Of a DNA stretch of 64,000 nt, positions 1-8,391 are shown one piece after another. The stretch spans positions 1,674,001-1,738,000 of the forward strand of contig NZ_CP136423.1 of the NCBI RefSeq assembly GCF_034356035.1, read 5' to 3'. How positions within the stretch are numbered: position 1 is the first letter of the stretch; the number at the start of each line of letters is the position of its first letter. Source of the DNA: Blautia hydrogenotrophica DSM 10507. GTDB lineage: Bacteria; Bacillota; Clostridia; Lachnospirales; Lachnospiraceae. The position numbers and the translations under genes were made by a program. The notes under the pieces are model-generated. The model did no database searches. It had not been told where the DNA came from and saw only the letters and a program-made list of their open reading frames with translations.

Positions 1-534
1 AAACAGTTTTTGCGGCTGAGGGAAATCGGAAAAAAGATAGGCATTCAGCTGTTTCTTGGCTGTGAATACCATGTGGACGACGGAATGGTGAGAATGTTGC
101 GCGCGAAAGAAAGGCCCTGTATGGCTAGCTCCAGGTATGTTCTTGCGGAGTATCGCTATGATGTGAGCACGGAATATGTCAAGGAGAGCTTGGATGATTT
201 GTTGAGAAACGGGTACCTTCCGATTATCGCCCATATAGAGAGATATACGGATGTCTGTGCAGACTGGGATTTTTTGGAAGAAATTGTGGATATGGGGGCT
301 TTTATACAGGTAAACGCAGGCAGCATTATCGGAGATGGTGGAAGAAATGTCAAACGCTTTTGTAAGAAACTGATGAAAGAGGATTTGCTGCATTTTGTAG
401 GCACGGATGCCCATAGAATTGACATACGCAGACCCATTATCAAACCTTGTGTGGACTATGTCATAAAGAAGATGGGGGAGGACTATGCCAGAGAAATTTT
501 TGTAGAAAATCCAAGGAGGATTGTACTTCGGTGA
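1..534 (+). CDS. CpsB/CapC-type PHP-domain tyrosine phosphatase, C-terminal part
   Basis: The reading frame is open at the left edge, so the start lies outside the window; 177 codons remain of a family usually near 250 residues. Visible PHP-domain metal-binding motifs include CEYHVD, IAHIERY and GTDAHR. This matches the manganese-dependent protein tyrosine phosphatases (CpsB, CapC, YwqE) that dephosphorylate bacterial tyrosine kinases controlling capsule or exopolysaccharide synthesis. A TTG at 10 could serve as a start, but that would remove the N-terminal metal ligands. The polysaccharide operon it probably belongs to would lie upstream. The family call is firm; the exact substrate is inferred. 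Confidence 0.85.
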   Translation, partial: KQFLRLREIGKKIGIQLFLGCEYHVDDGMVRMLRAKERPCMASSRYVLAEYRYDVSTEYVKESLDDLLRNGYLPIIAHIERYTDVCADWDFLEEIVDMGAFIQVNAGSIIGDGGRNVKRFCKKLMKEDLLHFVGTDAHRIDIRRPIIKPCVDYVIKKMGEDYAREIFVENPRRIVLR

Positions 535-558
535 GAAAAGTATCTATTTTGGAAATAG

Positions 559-587
559 TTGAGAAATTTTGCTCAAAGTGATATGAT
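559..587 (+). promoter_or_regulatory. Sigma-A-type promoter for the YcxB-like gene, with overlapping palindromes
   Basis: TTGAGA (559-564) and TATGAT (582-587) are separated by 17 bp. The -35 box is the left half of an inverted repeat, TTGAG...CTCAA (559-576). A second one, GATGGT...ACCATC (585-602), covers the -10 and start region. These could be operator sites, but no regulator is assigned. Confidence 0.6.
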
Positions 588-625
588 GGTAATATCACCA
601 TCAAGGGGAAACGGAGGAACAAAAG

Positions 626-1171
626 ATGACAGCGTTATATAAGGTGCGGACGGTCTATCAAAAGAAAGATGTCCTGAGGATGCAAAAGCTGGCAAATGAA
701 AAGACAAGGAGAATGTTTTTTATCGCCGCAGTGGTGGCTTTGGTGGCGTCTTTGGTTTTGTTGTACTGGTCAAGTACTAGCGAAGGGCAGAATGTGGCTT
801 TCTTTGGAATTTCAGCGAAATCCATCAGCATAGTTTTGGCGGTGGCTGTTGTGGCGTCGATGGTGTTGATTGTGCTACAGCCTTACCATCATACCAGAAA
901 GATTTTGAAAGACAAAAAAGACCAGATGATCAAAGCGAATTTTTATTTTTACAAAAAAGGATTCCAATATGGATGGGGAGACAATTACCGTTCGATCTCT
1001 TATAAACAGGTGAGAGACTACCGTGAGATGGAGGATGGATATTTTTTTCAGGCTGAAGATGTGGTCTATTGGGTAAAAAAAGAGGATTTTGAAAGAGGGG
1101 ACAGCATGGAATTTTCGAAATTTATGGATTCTGTGATAAAGCAGCCCTCTCAGGAAAAAAAGAATAAATGA
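626..1171 (+). CDS. YcxB-like membrane protein
   Basis: The protein has 181 residues. A short cytoplasmic N-terminus is followed by two membrane helices at about residues 28-50 and 65-88. The cytoplasmic C-terminal domain is rich in aromatic residues (FYFYKKGFQYGWGDNYRSISY) and ends in a basic tail. This layout is that of the YcxB-like family, whose function is unknown. The start is supported by GGAGG seven bases upstream of ATG. The gene has its own promoter and a downstream hairpin terminator, so it is probably monocistronic. The family assignment is by pattern only; no biochemical role can be given. Confidence 0.7.
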   Translation: MTALYKVRTVYQKKDVLRMQKLANEKTRRMFFIAAVVALVASLVLLYWSSTSEGQNVAFFGISAKSISIVLAVAVVASMVLIVLQPYHHTRKILKDKKDQMIKANFYFYKKGFQYGWGDNYRSISYKQVRDYREMEDGYFFQAEDVVYWVKKEDFERGDSMEFSKFMDSVIKQPSQEKKNK

Positions 1172-1178
1172 TTTTTAG

Positions 1179-1221
1179 TCGGAAGCGATGTCAGGAAAGT
1201 CTCTGTGCGCTTCCGATTTTT
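1179..1221 (+). terminator. Intrinsic terminator after the YcxB-like gene
   Basis: The stem TCGGAAGCG (1179-1187) / CGCTTCCGA (1208-1216) is perfect and is followed by five Ts. Confidence 0.75.
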
Positions 1222-1400
1222 AATGTGATAGGAAAGACCTTGTCACGCTAATGCGTGAAAGTCATTTCCTATCACATTAACGCTCCGCTGTGGATGCGCA
1301 CGCCGCAATGAGGGATTTTACCGCTTTGCGGTTGCGCGCAAAGTGGGACTGTACCTCTTAAGATTGAGGGGATAAGGGAGTGCGATGCACGGAGCAATCC
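1221..1400. repeat. Mosaic hairpin repeat, copy 1
   Basis: This gene-free stretch holds a composite repeat. Module A is a perfect 15-bp inverted repeat (1221-1235 / 1265-1279) enclosing a smaller hairpin CACGC-TAAT-GCGTG. Module B starts near CCGCAATGAGG (1302) and continues through an ACCGC/GCGGT hairpin into GCGCGCAAAGTG. Both modules recur at 29975-30158 in the opposite order, and part of B recurs at 50219. No ORF of coding character was found here. Confidence 0.7.
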
Positions 1401-1483
1401 GCAGCTTATACTTATTTGAAAACGAAACATGGGACGTGATTTTTCATATAGTAAAGAGAGACGGAAATTGAGGATGTGGCAAT

Positions 1484-2320
1484 ATGGAAAATCTGAGTTA
1501 TACAGGCAAAGGTGTCTGTGTAGCTGTGCTGGATACGGGAATTTATCCTCATATGGATTTGAGTAGGCGTATTGTCGCCTTTTATGACTATATTAACCAG
1601 AGGGAATTTCCCTATGATGACAATGGTCACGGAACGCATGTCTGTGGCATTTTGGCGGGGAGTGGAGAGGCATCTGGTGGGAAATACAGAGGAGTTGCGC
1701 CGGGCTGTCTTTTGATTGGAATGAAAGTTCTAGACCGGAATGGCAATGGAAGAAAAGAGGATGTATTAAAAGCGCTGGACTGGGTGATTCGCAATAAGGA
1801 AGAATATGGGATTCGCATTGTGAATATCTCTGTGGGAACCACCTACGATCATACCTCCCAGAATGATGTGCTGATACAAGGGGTGGAGAGAGCCTGGGAC
1901 AGTGGACTGATTGTGGTGGCTGCTGCGGGAAACAGAGGTCCAAATCCAGGCAGTGTGACATCTCCGGGCAGCAGCCGGAAAATTATAACGGTGGGTTCTA
2001 GTGATCTGCTTCTGGGAAAAAGCGGAATTTCAGGGCGTGGACCGACTTTTGAATGTGTCTGCAAGCCGGATTTAGTGGCTCCTGGGAGTCATATCGTCGC
2101 TTGTACACCTGGCTCCAAAAATGGTTATGGAATAAAGAGTGGGACTTCGATGTCCACGCCTTTGATCTCGGGAGCAATCGCGCTGCTTCTGGAAAAGCAT
2201 CCGGATTTGACGAATGTGCAGGTGAAAAAAATACTGTTGGAGAGTGTAGATGATATGGGACTGTCTCACAATCAGCAGGGCAGAGGGGTATTCAACTTGA
2301 AAAAGTTTTTGGAACGCTGA
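1484..2320 (+). CDS. S8 family subtilisin-like serine protease
   Basis: This 278-residue protein is little more than a subtilisin catalytic domain. The triad is visible: D17 in VLDTGI, H49 in NGHGTHVCG and S222 in GTSMSTP, with oxyanion N150 in AAAGNRGP. There is no signal peptide and no clear propeptide. The ATG at 1484 lies only 16 residues before the catalytic Asp, and a stop at 1469 in the same frame blocks any longer N-terminus. It therefore looks like an intracellular or minimal subtilase. GAGG about 10 bases upstream is a modest ribosome binding site. An icd promoter follows. The substrate is unknown. Confidence 0.9.
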   Translation: MENLSYTGKGVCVAVLDTGIYPHMDLSRRIVAFYDYINQREFPYDDNGHGTHVCGILAGSGEASGGKYRGVAPGCLLIGMKVLDRNGNGRKEDVLKALDWVIRNKEEYGIRIVNISVGTTYDHTSQNDVLIQGVERAWDSGLIVVAAAGNRGPNPGSVTSPGSSRKIITVGSSDLLLGKSGISGRGPTFECVCKPDLVAPGSHIVACTPGSKNGYGIKSGTSMSTPLISGAIALLLEKHPDLTNVQVKKILLESVDDMGLSHNQQGRGVFNLKKFLER

Positions 2321-2328
2321 GGAAAAAA

Positions 2329-2357
2329 TTGACGAATGTCCGATTCTCGGATACAAT
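2329..2357 (+). promoter_or_regulatory. Sigma-A-type promoter of icd
   Basis: TTGACG (2329-2334) and TACAAT (2352-2357) have a 17-bp spacer, just downstream of the protease stop and 75 bases before the icd start. Confidence 0.65.
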
Positions 2358-2431
2358 AAGAGTCAGTGAAAAATCTGGTGAGGTTTTGACGGTCTTGCCG
2401 GCTGGATAAAATAAAGGAGGATACGCGGAAG

Positions 2432-3646
2432 ATGGATAAAATTAAGATGCAGACTCCGTTGGTGGAGATGGATGGAGATGAGATGACTCGGATTCTTTGG
2501 CAGAAGATCAAAGAAGAGTTGCTTTTTCCTTTTGTGGAGCTGAATACAGAATACTATGATTTGGGTTTAAAAAAGCGGGATGAGACCGACGATCAGATCA
2601 CTGTACAGGCAGCAGAAGCTACAAAGAAATATGGAGTAGCTGTAAAATGCGCGACGATCACGCCAAATCACGCCAGGATGGATGAGTATCAGCTTAAGAA
2701 AATGTGGAAAAGCCCTAACGGCACGATTCGGGCGATTTTGGATGGGACCGTGTTTCGGACTCCAATTGTAGTAAAAGGGATTGAACCTTGTGTAAAGAAT
2801 TGGGAGAAGCCGATTACAATCGCACGTCATGCGTATGGAGATATCTATAAAAATACAGAGCTTTCTATTGAAAAACCGGGAAAAGCAGAGCTTGTGTTTA
2901 CCGGGGAGGACGGTTCTGAGAAAAGAATGCTGATTCAGGAATTTAAAAACTCCGGAGTACTGATGGGAATGCACAATCTGGATGCCTCCGTGGAGAGTTT
3001 TGCCAGAAGTTGCTTTTCTTATGCGTTGGATACGAAGCAAGACTTGTGGTTCGGCTGTAAGGATACGATCTCAAAGACTTACGATGCACGTTTTAAGAAT
3101 ATTTTTGAGGAGATTTATGAGAAAGAATTCAAGGAAAAATTCCGGGCACAAGGGCTTACTTATTTCTACAGTCTGATCGATGATATTGTGGCCCGCGTGA
3201 TGAAGGCGAAAGGTGGATTTATCTGGGCCTGCAAAAATTATGACGGGGACGTGATGAGCGATATGGTCTCTTCAGCTTTTGGTTCTCTGGCGATGATGAC
3301 TTCTGTGCTGGTTTCACCTCATGGATATTACGAGTATGAGGCTGCTCACGGGACAGTTCAGCGCCATTATTACAGACATCTGAAAGGGGAAGAGACTTCC
3401 ACAAACTCTGTGGCGACAATTTTTGCCTGGACAGGGGCTCTGAGAAAGCGAGGCGAGCTGGATGGAAATCATGTTTTATCCGACTTTGCCGGCAAACTGG
3501 AACAGGCGACCATCGCCACCATCGAGTCAGGACGGATGACTAAGGATTTGGCGCTGATTACCACTCTGGAAAATCCGGTGGTGCTGAACAGTGAGGCATT
3601 TATCCAGGCGGTGAGGGGAGAACTGGAAAAACTGCTGGCGGAATAA
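2432..3646 (+). CDS. icd: NADP-dependent isocitrate dehydrogenase
   Basis: The 404-residue protein oxidatively decarboxylates isocitrate to 2-oxoglutarate with NADP+, supplying carbon for glutamate. It is of the eukaryote-like homodimeric type: the N-terminus carries [13 protein letters not shown], followed by the substrate loop [16 protein letters not shown] and the metal-site region [12 protein letters not shown] with YDGDVMSD. The length matches this type (about 400-415). AAAGGAGG lies upstream of the ATG, a 17-bp-spaced promoter precedes it, and a strong hairpin follows, so it is a single-gene unit. Anaerobic Clostridia use it in an incomplete, biosynthetic citrate branch; that role is inferred. 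Confidence 0.93.
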   Translation: MDKIKMQTPLVEMDGDEMTRILWQKIKEELLFPFVELNTEYYDLGLKKRDETDDQITVQAAEATKKYGVAVKCATITPNHARMDEYQLKKMWKSPNGTIRAILDGTVFRTPIVVKGIEPCVKNWEKPITIARHAYGDIYKNTELSIEKPGKAELVFTGEDGSEKRMLIQEFKNSGVLMGMHNLDASVESFARSCFSYALDTKQDLWFGCKDTISKTYDARFKNIFEEIYEKEFKEKFRAQGLTYFYSLIDDIVARVMKAKGGFIWACKNYDGDVMSDMVSSAFGSLAMMTSVLVSPHGYYEYEAAHGTVQRHYYRHLKGEETSTNSVATIFAWTGALRKRGELDGNHVLSDFAGKLEQATIATIESGRMTKDLALITTLENPVVLNSEAFIQAVRGELEKLLAE

Positions 3647-3664
3647 AAAGAAATTTTGATATGG

Positions 3665-3707
3665 AAAAGGCCATCTGTCAACTTCATTCATAGACAGATG
3701 GCCTTTT
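3665..3707. terminator. Bidirectional terminator between icd and the ABC-F gene
   Basis: The 15-bp perfect stem AAAAGGCCATCTGTC / GACAGATGGCCTTTT (3665-3679 / 3693-3707) has A and T tracts on both sides, suiting two convergent genes. Confidence 0.85.
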
Positions 3708-3716
3708 GAGGTCTCA

Positions 3717-3765
3717 TTGTGACAGGAAAGAATTTGCTGCGCCTGAAAGCGAAAGTAGTCTTACC
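3717..3765. repeat. Possible degenerate copy of hairpin-repeat module A
   Basis: GTGACAGGAAAGA followed by a GCGCCTGAAAGCG core resembles module A of the mosaic repeat (GTGTCACAGGAAAGA ... CACGCTGAAGCGTG at 30112-30144). The match is partial, so this is tentative. Confidence 0.3.
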
Positions 3766-3774
3766 ATTTTCTCT

Positions 3775-5685
3775 TTACTGGGCAAGTTCTTCCCAGCGTT
3801 CGTATAAAATCTCCAACTCCTGGGCTATTTTTTCTTTTTCTCTGCTCAGCTTCAGACATTCGGCTACGTTGGTACAGACTTCCGGCAGCGCCAAAGTCTC
3901 ATCAATCTCCTGATCCCTGGTTTCCAGTTCTTCAATTCTTTGCTCCGTTTTTTTCAGCTCGTTTTCCAATTTTCTCTGTCTGGCCTGCTCTTCTTTTTTC
4001 TGCTGCCAGCTGAGCTTGGTCTGAGAGATTTCTTTTGTGGCTGTCTGCTGGGTGAAGGCGGGAGCGTATTTTTGTGTCAGTTCTTCTTGCTTTTCCAGAT
4101 AGTAATCATAGTTTCCTATGTAATTGACAAGGCTTTGATTGGTTAAATCTAAAATGCGGGTGGCCGTCTGATTGATAAAATACCGGTCATGAGACACACA
4201 AAAAACGGTACCTGTATAACTATTCAAAGCTTCCTCTAAAATTTCTTTGGAGGCGATGTCCAGATGGTTTGTCGGCTCATCCAAAATCAAAAAGTTGGCC
4301 TCGGACAGCATTAATTTTGCCAGGGATACTCGTCCTTTTTCCCCACCTGACAAAGAGGAGATAGGTTTGAAGACGTCATCTCCAGTAAACAAAAACGCGG
4401 CTAGCATGTTGCGAATCTGCGTCTCAGTCAGAGTCGGATAGGTGTCAGAAATTTCTTGAAATATGGATTTTTCCGAGTGCAGTACATGGTGCTCCTGGTC
4501 ATAATATCCAATTTGTACTTTTGAGCCCAGGTTGATTTTTCCAGCGTCGGCGCTTACTAGTCCATTGATAATTTTTAGTATCGTGGTCTTTCCGGTGCCA
4601 TTGCTGCCGATGAGAGCGACTCTTTCTCCTCGCTTGATCTCAAAAGAGAGTTCTGAGAAAAGTTTTTGTCCGGGAAAGGATTTGGTCAAACCTTCCACGG
4701 CCAACACATCATTCCCGCTGATCGTCCGAGGTTCCAGTTGGATACGCATTCGCTCTTGTTCCATGACAGGCTTGTCTAAGACCTGAATTTTATCCAGCAT
4801 TTTTTCGCGACTCTCAGCGCGGCGGATGGATTTCTCACGGTTAAAGGAACGCAGCTTGGCGATGACTGCTTTCTGGTGACGAATTTCCTGCTGTTGATTT
4901 AGGTATGCCTTGTACTGGGCGTCTCGAATCTGGGCCTTTTTTTCACTGTAGTCCGAATAGTTTCCCATGTAAGTGCGTATCTGAGCGTTTTCGATCTCTA
5001 CGACTTTCGTGACAACTCTATCTAGAAAATAGCGGTCATGGGAGACAATGAGCACTGCTCCGGGATAGTTCAAAAGATACGTCTCTAACCACCTTATAGA
5101 GTCCATATCCAGGTGGTTGGTGGGCTCATCCAACAGGAGAATATCAGGTTGGCTCAGAAGCAGTTTACCGAGAGCTACCCGGGTTTTTTGCCCACCTGAG
5201 AGTGTGGTAACCTGTTTTTGAAAGTCGGCTTCTTCAAATCCCAATCCCTTTAAGACACCTGTAATCTCACTGCGGTAGGCATAGCCGTTTTCCAGTTCAA
5301 AACTGTGGGTGAGACGGGTATAGGTGTCCATCATGCTTTCTAATTCGCTGCCTGTGGCATGTTTCATGTGTCGTTCTAACTGGCGTATCTGGTCTTCTAA
5401 GTCCAAAATATATTGCTTGGTGGTCAGAAGCTCATCATAGACAGTAAGATCTGTAGCGACCTCCTGGTACTGTGCTAGATACCCTAGAGTTTTGTCTTTG
5501 GCAAGGATGACTTCCCCGGAATCTGTCGGCAGTTCTCTTATGATGAGGCGCAAAAGAGTAGTTTTTCCAGCGCCATTGTTTCCGATCAGGGCGGCTTTCT
5601 CCCGCTCTTCTATATGAAAAGAGGCATTTTCGAGAATGAGATTCTCACCGAAAGCTTTATGAATGTTTTGACATGCTAAAATCAT
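3775..5685 (-). CDS. ABC-F family ATPase (YdiF/Uup-like)
   Basis: This 636-residue soluble protein has two ATP-binding cassettes and no membrane segment. Walker A motifs are GNNGAGKTT and GSNGTGKTT, signatures LSGGQKTR and LSGGEKGR, and both Walker B motifs read LDEPTNHLD. The arginine-rich linker between the cassettes and the Glu/Lys-rich C-terminal coiled coil are typical of ABC-F translation factors. Members act on the ribosome, either in ordinary elongation or as antibiotic target protection; the sequence alone does not decide which. I chose the start at 5685 because GGAGG lies seven bases upstream. An in-frame upstream ATG at 5712 lacks such a site. Confidence 0.9.
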   Translation of the reverse strand: MILACQNIHKAFGENLILENASFHIEEREKAALIGNNGAGKTTLLRLIIRELPTDSGEVILAKDKTLGYLAQYQEVATDLTVYDELLTTKQYILDLEDQIRQLERHMKHATGSELESMMDTYTRLTHSFELENGYAYRSEITGVLKGLGFEEADFQKQVTTLSGGQKTRVALGKLLLSQPDILLLDEPTNHLDMDSIRWLETYLLNYPGAVLIVSHDRYFLDRVVTKVVEIENAQIRTYMGNYSDYSEKKAQIRDAQYKAYLNQQQEIRHQKAVIAKLRSFNREKSIRRAESREKMLDKIQVLDKPVMEQERMRIQLEPRTISGNDVLAVEGLTKSFPGQKLFSELSFEIKRGERVALIGSNGTGKTTILKIINGLVSADAGKINLGSKVQIGYYDQEHHVLHSEKSIFQEISDTYPTLTETQIRNMLAAFLFTGDDVFKPISSLSGGEKGRVSLAKLMLSEANFLILDEPTNHLDIASKEILEEALNSYTGTVFCVSHDRYFINQTATRILDLTNQSLVNYIGNYDYYLEKQEELTQKYAPAFTQQTATKEISQTKLSWQQKKEEQARQRKLENELKKTEQRIEELETRDQEIDETLALPEVCTNVAECLKLSREKEKIAQELEILYERWEELAQ

Positions 5686-5720
5686 AGTAAACCTCCAATT
5701 TTTACGTAACATACAGTATC

Positions 5721-5748
5721 ATTATAGCGAAAAAAACAGAAAACACAA
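5721..5748 (-). promoter_or_regulatory. Promoter of the ABC-F gene
   Basis: Read on the minus strand: TTGTGT (5743-5748) and TATAAT (5721-5726) with a 16-bp spacer, about 35 bases from the chosen start codon. Confidence 0.5.
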
Positions 5749-5782
5749 TATACTTAGGAGAACATCTGAGGTGTGCGGCTTA

Positions 5783-5972
5783 AAATATTGTAACTATTCA
5801 GCCATAACAGCTCAGATTAGCTGCTGTGCAGCTTATATCGCCGCATATGCGGCGAAATCCTCGCTTATGGCTAAGCGCCATATGCCTGATAAGGGCAAAT
5901 CTCCTCTGCAAGCAAGCTTGCTCCGGATTTTTGTTCTTATCAGTCGCATGGCTGAATAGTTACAAAATATTT
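5783..5972. repeat. Inverted-repeat element of the TTCAGCC family, copy 1
   Basis: An element of about 190 bp is bounded by 23-24-bp near-perfect inverted arms (core TAACTATTCAGCCAT, left at 5791-5805; right arm 5948-5972 with one extra base). The interior holds smaller palindromes such as GCCGCATATGCGGC but no credible gene. A second element with related termini lies at 40077-40238. It resembles a non-autonomous miniature element; no target-site duplication was established. Confidence 0.65.
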
Positions 5973-5992
5973 AACGAAATTGCGGGATAGGA

Positions 5993-6021
5993 TTGACAAT
6001 ATTTTGTCAGCTATATATAAT
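5993..6021 (+). promoter_or_regulatory. rex promoter with overlapping operator-like palindrome
   Basis: TTGACA (5993-5998) and TATAAT (6016-6021) are both consensus, with a 17-bp spacer. A perfect inverted repeat, TGACAA-TATT-TTGTCA (5994-6009), overlaps the -35 box and the spacer. Rex often controls its own gene, but this half-site order differs from the usual TTGTTAA-N4-TTAACAA type, so Rex binding is only a possibility. Confidence 0.75.
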
Positions 6022-6049
6022 TGTTCTATATCGTAAGGAGGGATGACTG

Positions 6050-6697
6050 GTGGAAGAAAAAGAAATTTCCAAAGCAGTGATCAAACGATTGCCAAGATAT
6101 TACCGATATTTAGGTGAGTTGATTGAAGAGGGTGTGGAGCGTATATCTTCCAATGACCTGAGTAAAAAGATGAAGGTGACGGCTTCTCAGATCCGGCAGG
6201 ATCTAAATAATTTTGGCGGGTTTGGACAGCAGGGGTATGGATATAACGTGAAATATTTGTACACCGAGATTGGAAAAATCTTAGGTTTGGACATACTGCA
6301 TCCGATGATTATCTTAGGTGCCGGTAACTTGGGACAGGCTCTTGCGAACTATGTAGACTTTGAAAAGCGGGGATTTGAACTGGTCGGGATTTTTGATATT
6401 AATCCGGTGCTGGAAGGTATGGGAGTTCGTGGAATTGAGATCAAGATGATCAGTGACTTGCCCTTTTTCTTAAAAGAAAAAAAAGTGGAGATTGCAGTTT
6501 TAACACTTCCTAAGAATCGGGCAGCAGATATGGCGGAAATATTAGTGAAAAATGGGATCAAAGCGATATGGAATTTTGCTCATATTGATTTGGATGTGCC
6601 GGAAGATGTCATTGTGGAGAATGTACATCTGTCAGAGAGCCTGATGACGCTTTCTTATAATTTGAGCAAATATACGAGAGACCACAAAGAGAAATAA
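6050..6697 (+). CDS. rex: Redox-sensing transcriptional repressor Rex
   Basis: The 215-residue protein senses the NADH/NAD+ ratio and represses fermentation and anaerobic respiration genes when NADH is low. The N-terminal winged helix (about residues 1-80) includes RLPRYYRYLGEL and the recognition region ASQIRQDLNNFGGFGQQGYGY. The Rossmann domain carries the dinucleotide motif GAGNLGQA. The length is typical (about 210). The start is GTG at 6050, set by AAGGAGG eight bases upstream; a nearby ATG at 6043 is out of frame. A strong promoter precedes it and a hairpin follows. The hydrogenase-like operon downstream is a plausible target, by inference only. Confidence 0.96.
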   Translation: MEEKEISKAVIKRLPRYYRYLGELIEEGVERISSNDLSKKMKVTASQIRQDLNNFGGFGQQGYGYNVKYLYTEIGKILGLDILHPMIILGAGNLGQALANYVDFEKRGFELVGIFDINPVLEGMGVRGIEIKMISDLPFFLKEKKVEIAVLTLPKNRAADMAEILVKNGIKAIWNFAHIDLDVPEDVIVENVHLSESLMTLSYNLSKYTRDHKEK

Positions 6698-6701
6698 GAA
6701 T

Positions 6702-6750
6702 AAGCTGCTGTATGGTGTCACAAATGTGAGAGAGGCCTGCAGCAGCTTTT
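6702..6750 (+). terminator. Probable terminator after rex
   Basis: AAGCTGCTG (6702-6710) pairs with CAGCAGCTT (6740-6748) across a long loop and is followed by a short T run. Confidence 0.55.
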
Positions 6751-6828
6751 CCTGTGAGGGGAATTTTATGAAAAGTTGCTGCGGGTATATTACAGTAGAT
6801 GACCTGCGGTGAAAAGGAGGCAGGACGG

Positions 6829-8391
6829 ATGAAGACAGTTGTAAGTAGTGTTCAGGCAAAAGAATTGGATCAATATGCGATAGAAGAGATGAAGATGCCA
6901 TCGTTGATATTGATGGAGAGAGCTGCTCTTGCGGTGGTTGATGCGTTGGAGAAAAAAGCCGAGACTTTGAAGTGTGTTTTGGTAGTCTGTGGAACTGGCA
7001 ACAATGGCGCAGATGGTGTGGCTGTGGGGCGAATTCTTCATCTGAAAGGCTACGACGTAAACGTGTGCTGTCTAGGAGAAGAACAGCGATATTCCCCAGA
7101 ATTAAGGCAGCAATTGGAGATTGCGAAAAAATATTGTGTTTCTTTGGTTAATAACCCATCCTGGAATGAATATACTACTATTGTGGATGCAATTTTTGGG
7201 GTGGGCCTGTCTAGGAATGTGACTGGATTTTATCTAGAAGCGATAAAACAGATCAATCAGACTTTTGCACGTAAGGTTGCGGTGGATGTCCCCTCTGGGC
7301 TGTGTTCAGACAGTGGCCGCATTCTGGGCCACGCGGTGAGGGCTGATGAGACGGTGACTTTTGCGTTTCTCAAAAAAGGGCTCTGTCTCTATCCGGGATG
7401 TGAATGGGCTGGTGAGACGTGTGTGGCCGACATCGGCATCTATGAGAGAAAAAATGAGACTCCCGAGGCGTACACGCACGCGGTGGAATGGCAGGATGTG
7501 AGGTGTCTGCTGCCGAAAAGAGCAGAGAACGGAAACAAGGGAAGCTTTGGAAAAGTACTGTTTCTGGCAGGTTCTAGGCAGATGGCGGGAGCGGCCTATC
7601 TATGTGCAAGCGCTTGTCTGCGCAGCGGGGCAGGAATGGTAAAGATTCATACTGCACAGGAGAACAGGGAGATTTTGCAGACTTTGTTACCGGAGGCACT
7701 GTTGTCTACTTATGCTGAGGGACAGGCAGATTTTCAGATGCTTAAAGAGGATTTGGAGTGGTGCGATGTGGTAGCGGCCGGTCCAGGACTTGGTCAAGGC
7801 CCTCAAGAGTGTAGTCTGTTGCAATTTTTACTGGAAAATTGTGCGAAACCTTTGGTGCTGGACGCAGATGCTCTGAATCTTTTTGGTAAAAATCCCCACT
7901 GGGCGAAGAAGCTGCCGAAGACTTGTGTGTTCACGCCGCATCTGATGGAGATGTCGAGAATGACGGGTAAAACGTTGGAAGAGATTCAAAGAGAACCGTT
8001 TCACTCAGCCGATGAATTTGCGAAAAGGCATCAGGTAATCTGCGTGCTCAAAGATGCGCGGACGGTGATAGCTGTTCCGGACGGGAGATCGTGGGTGAAT
8101 TTAAGCGGAAACTCAGGGATGGCCACGGCAGGAAGCGGAGACGTGTTGACAGGTATTACAGCTGCTTTGTTAGCGGTGGGAGAGGACCCAGCGCATATGG
8201 CAGCACTGGCAGTGTACCTGCATGGATGCGCAGGAGATGTGGCTTGTGGCAGAAAAGGAGACAGAAGCATGACGGCACAGGATATCATTGGAGCCTTGCC
8301 TGAAGTTTTCAAACGAGGAGTTGATAAAAATGGAGAAAAACAGTCGAACAAAGGTATCTATATCGCTGGACGCGATTGCGCAAAATTTTGA
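6829..8391 (+). CDS. nnr: Bifunctional NAD(P)HX repair enzyme (epimerase + dehydratase)
   Basis: The 520-residue protein repairs hydrated NADH and NADPH. The N-terminal half (about 1-210) is the YjeF_N-type epimerase, with CGTGNNGADG and the VDVPSG motif. The C-terminal half is the ribokinase-like ADP-dependent dehydratase, with VLDADALNL, TPHLMEM and the NSGMATAGSGDVLTG motif. This is the usual bacterial Nnr fusion. I chose ATG 6829 because AAGGAGG (6814-6820) lies eight bases upstream; the in-frame ATG at 6799 precedes that site. The 3' end runs 62 bases into alr in another frame, a longer overlap than usual, so translation of the two is probably coupled. Confidence 0.93.
   Translation: MKTVVSSVQAKELDQYAIEEMKMPSLILMERAALAVVDALEKKAETLKCVLVVCGTGNNGADGVAVGRILHLKGYDVNVCCLGEEQRYSPELRQQLEIAKKYCVSLVNNPSWNEYTTIVDAIFGVGLSRNVTGFYLEAIKQINQTFARKVAVDVPSGLCSDSGRILGHAVRADETVTFAFLKKGLCLYPGCEWAGETCVADIGIYERKNETPEAYTHAVEWQDVRCLLPKRAENGNKGSFGKVLFLAGSRQMAGAAYLCASACLRSGAGMVKIHTAQENREILQTLLPEALLSTYAEGQADFQMLKEDLEWCDVVAAGPGLGQGPQECSLLQFLLENCAKPLVLDADALNLFGKNPHWAKKLPKTCVFTPHLMEMSRMTGKTLEEIQREPFHSADEFAKRHQVICVLKDARTVIAVPDGRSWVNLSGNSGMATAGSGDVLTGITAALLAVGEDPAHMAALAVYLHGCAGDVACGRKGDRSMTAQDIIGALPEVFKRGVDKNGEKQSNKGIYIAGRDCAKF

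Noticed and set aside
5771..5959. A 62-codon open frame across the inverted-repeat element
   Set aside because: It has no ribosome binding site and lies entirely within the repeat; its codons simply reflect the palindromic DNA.
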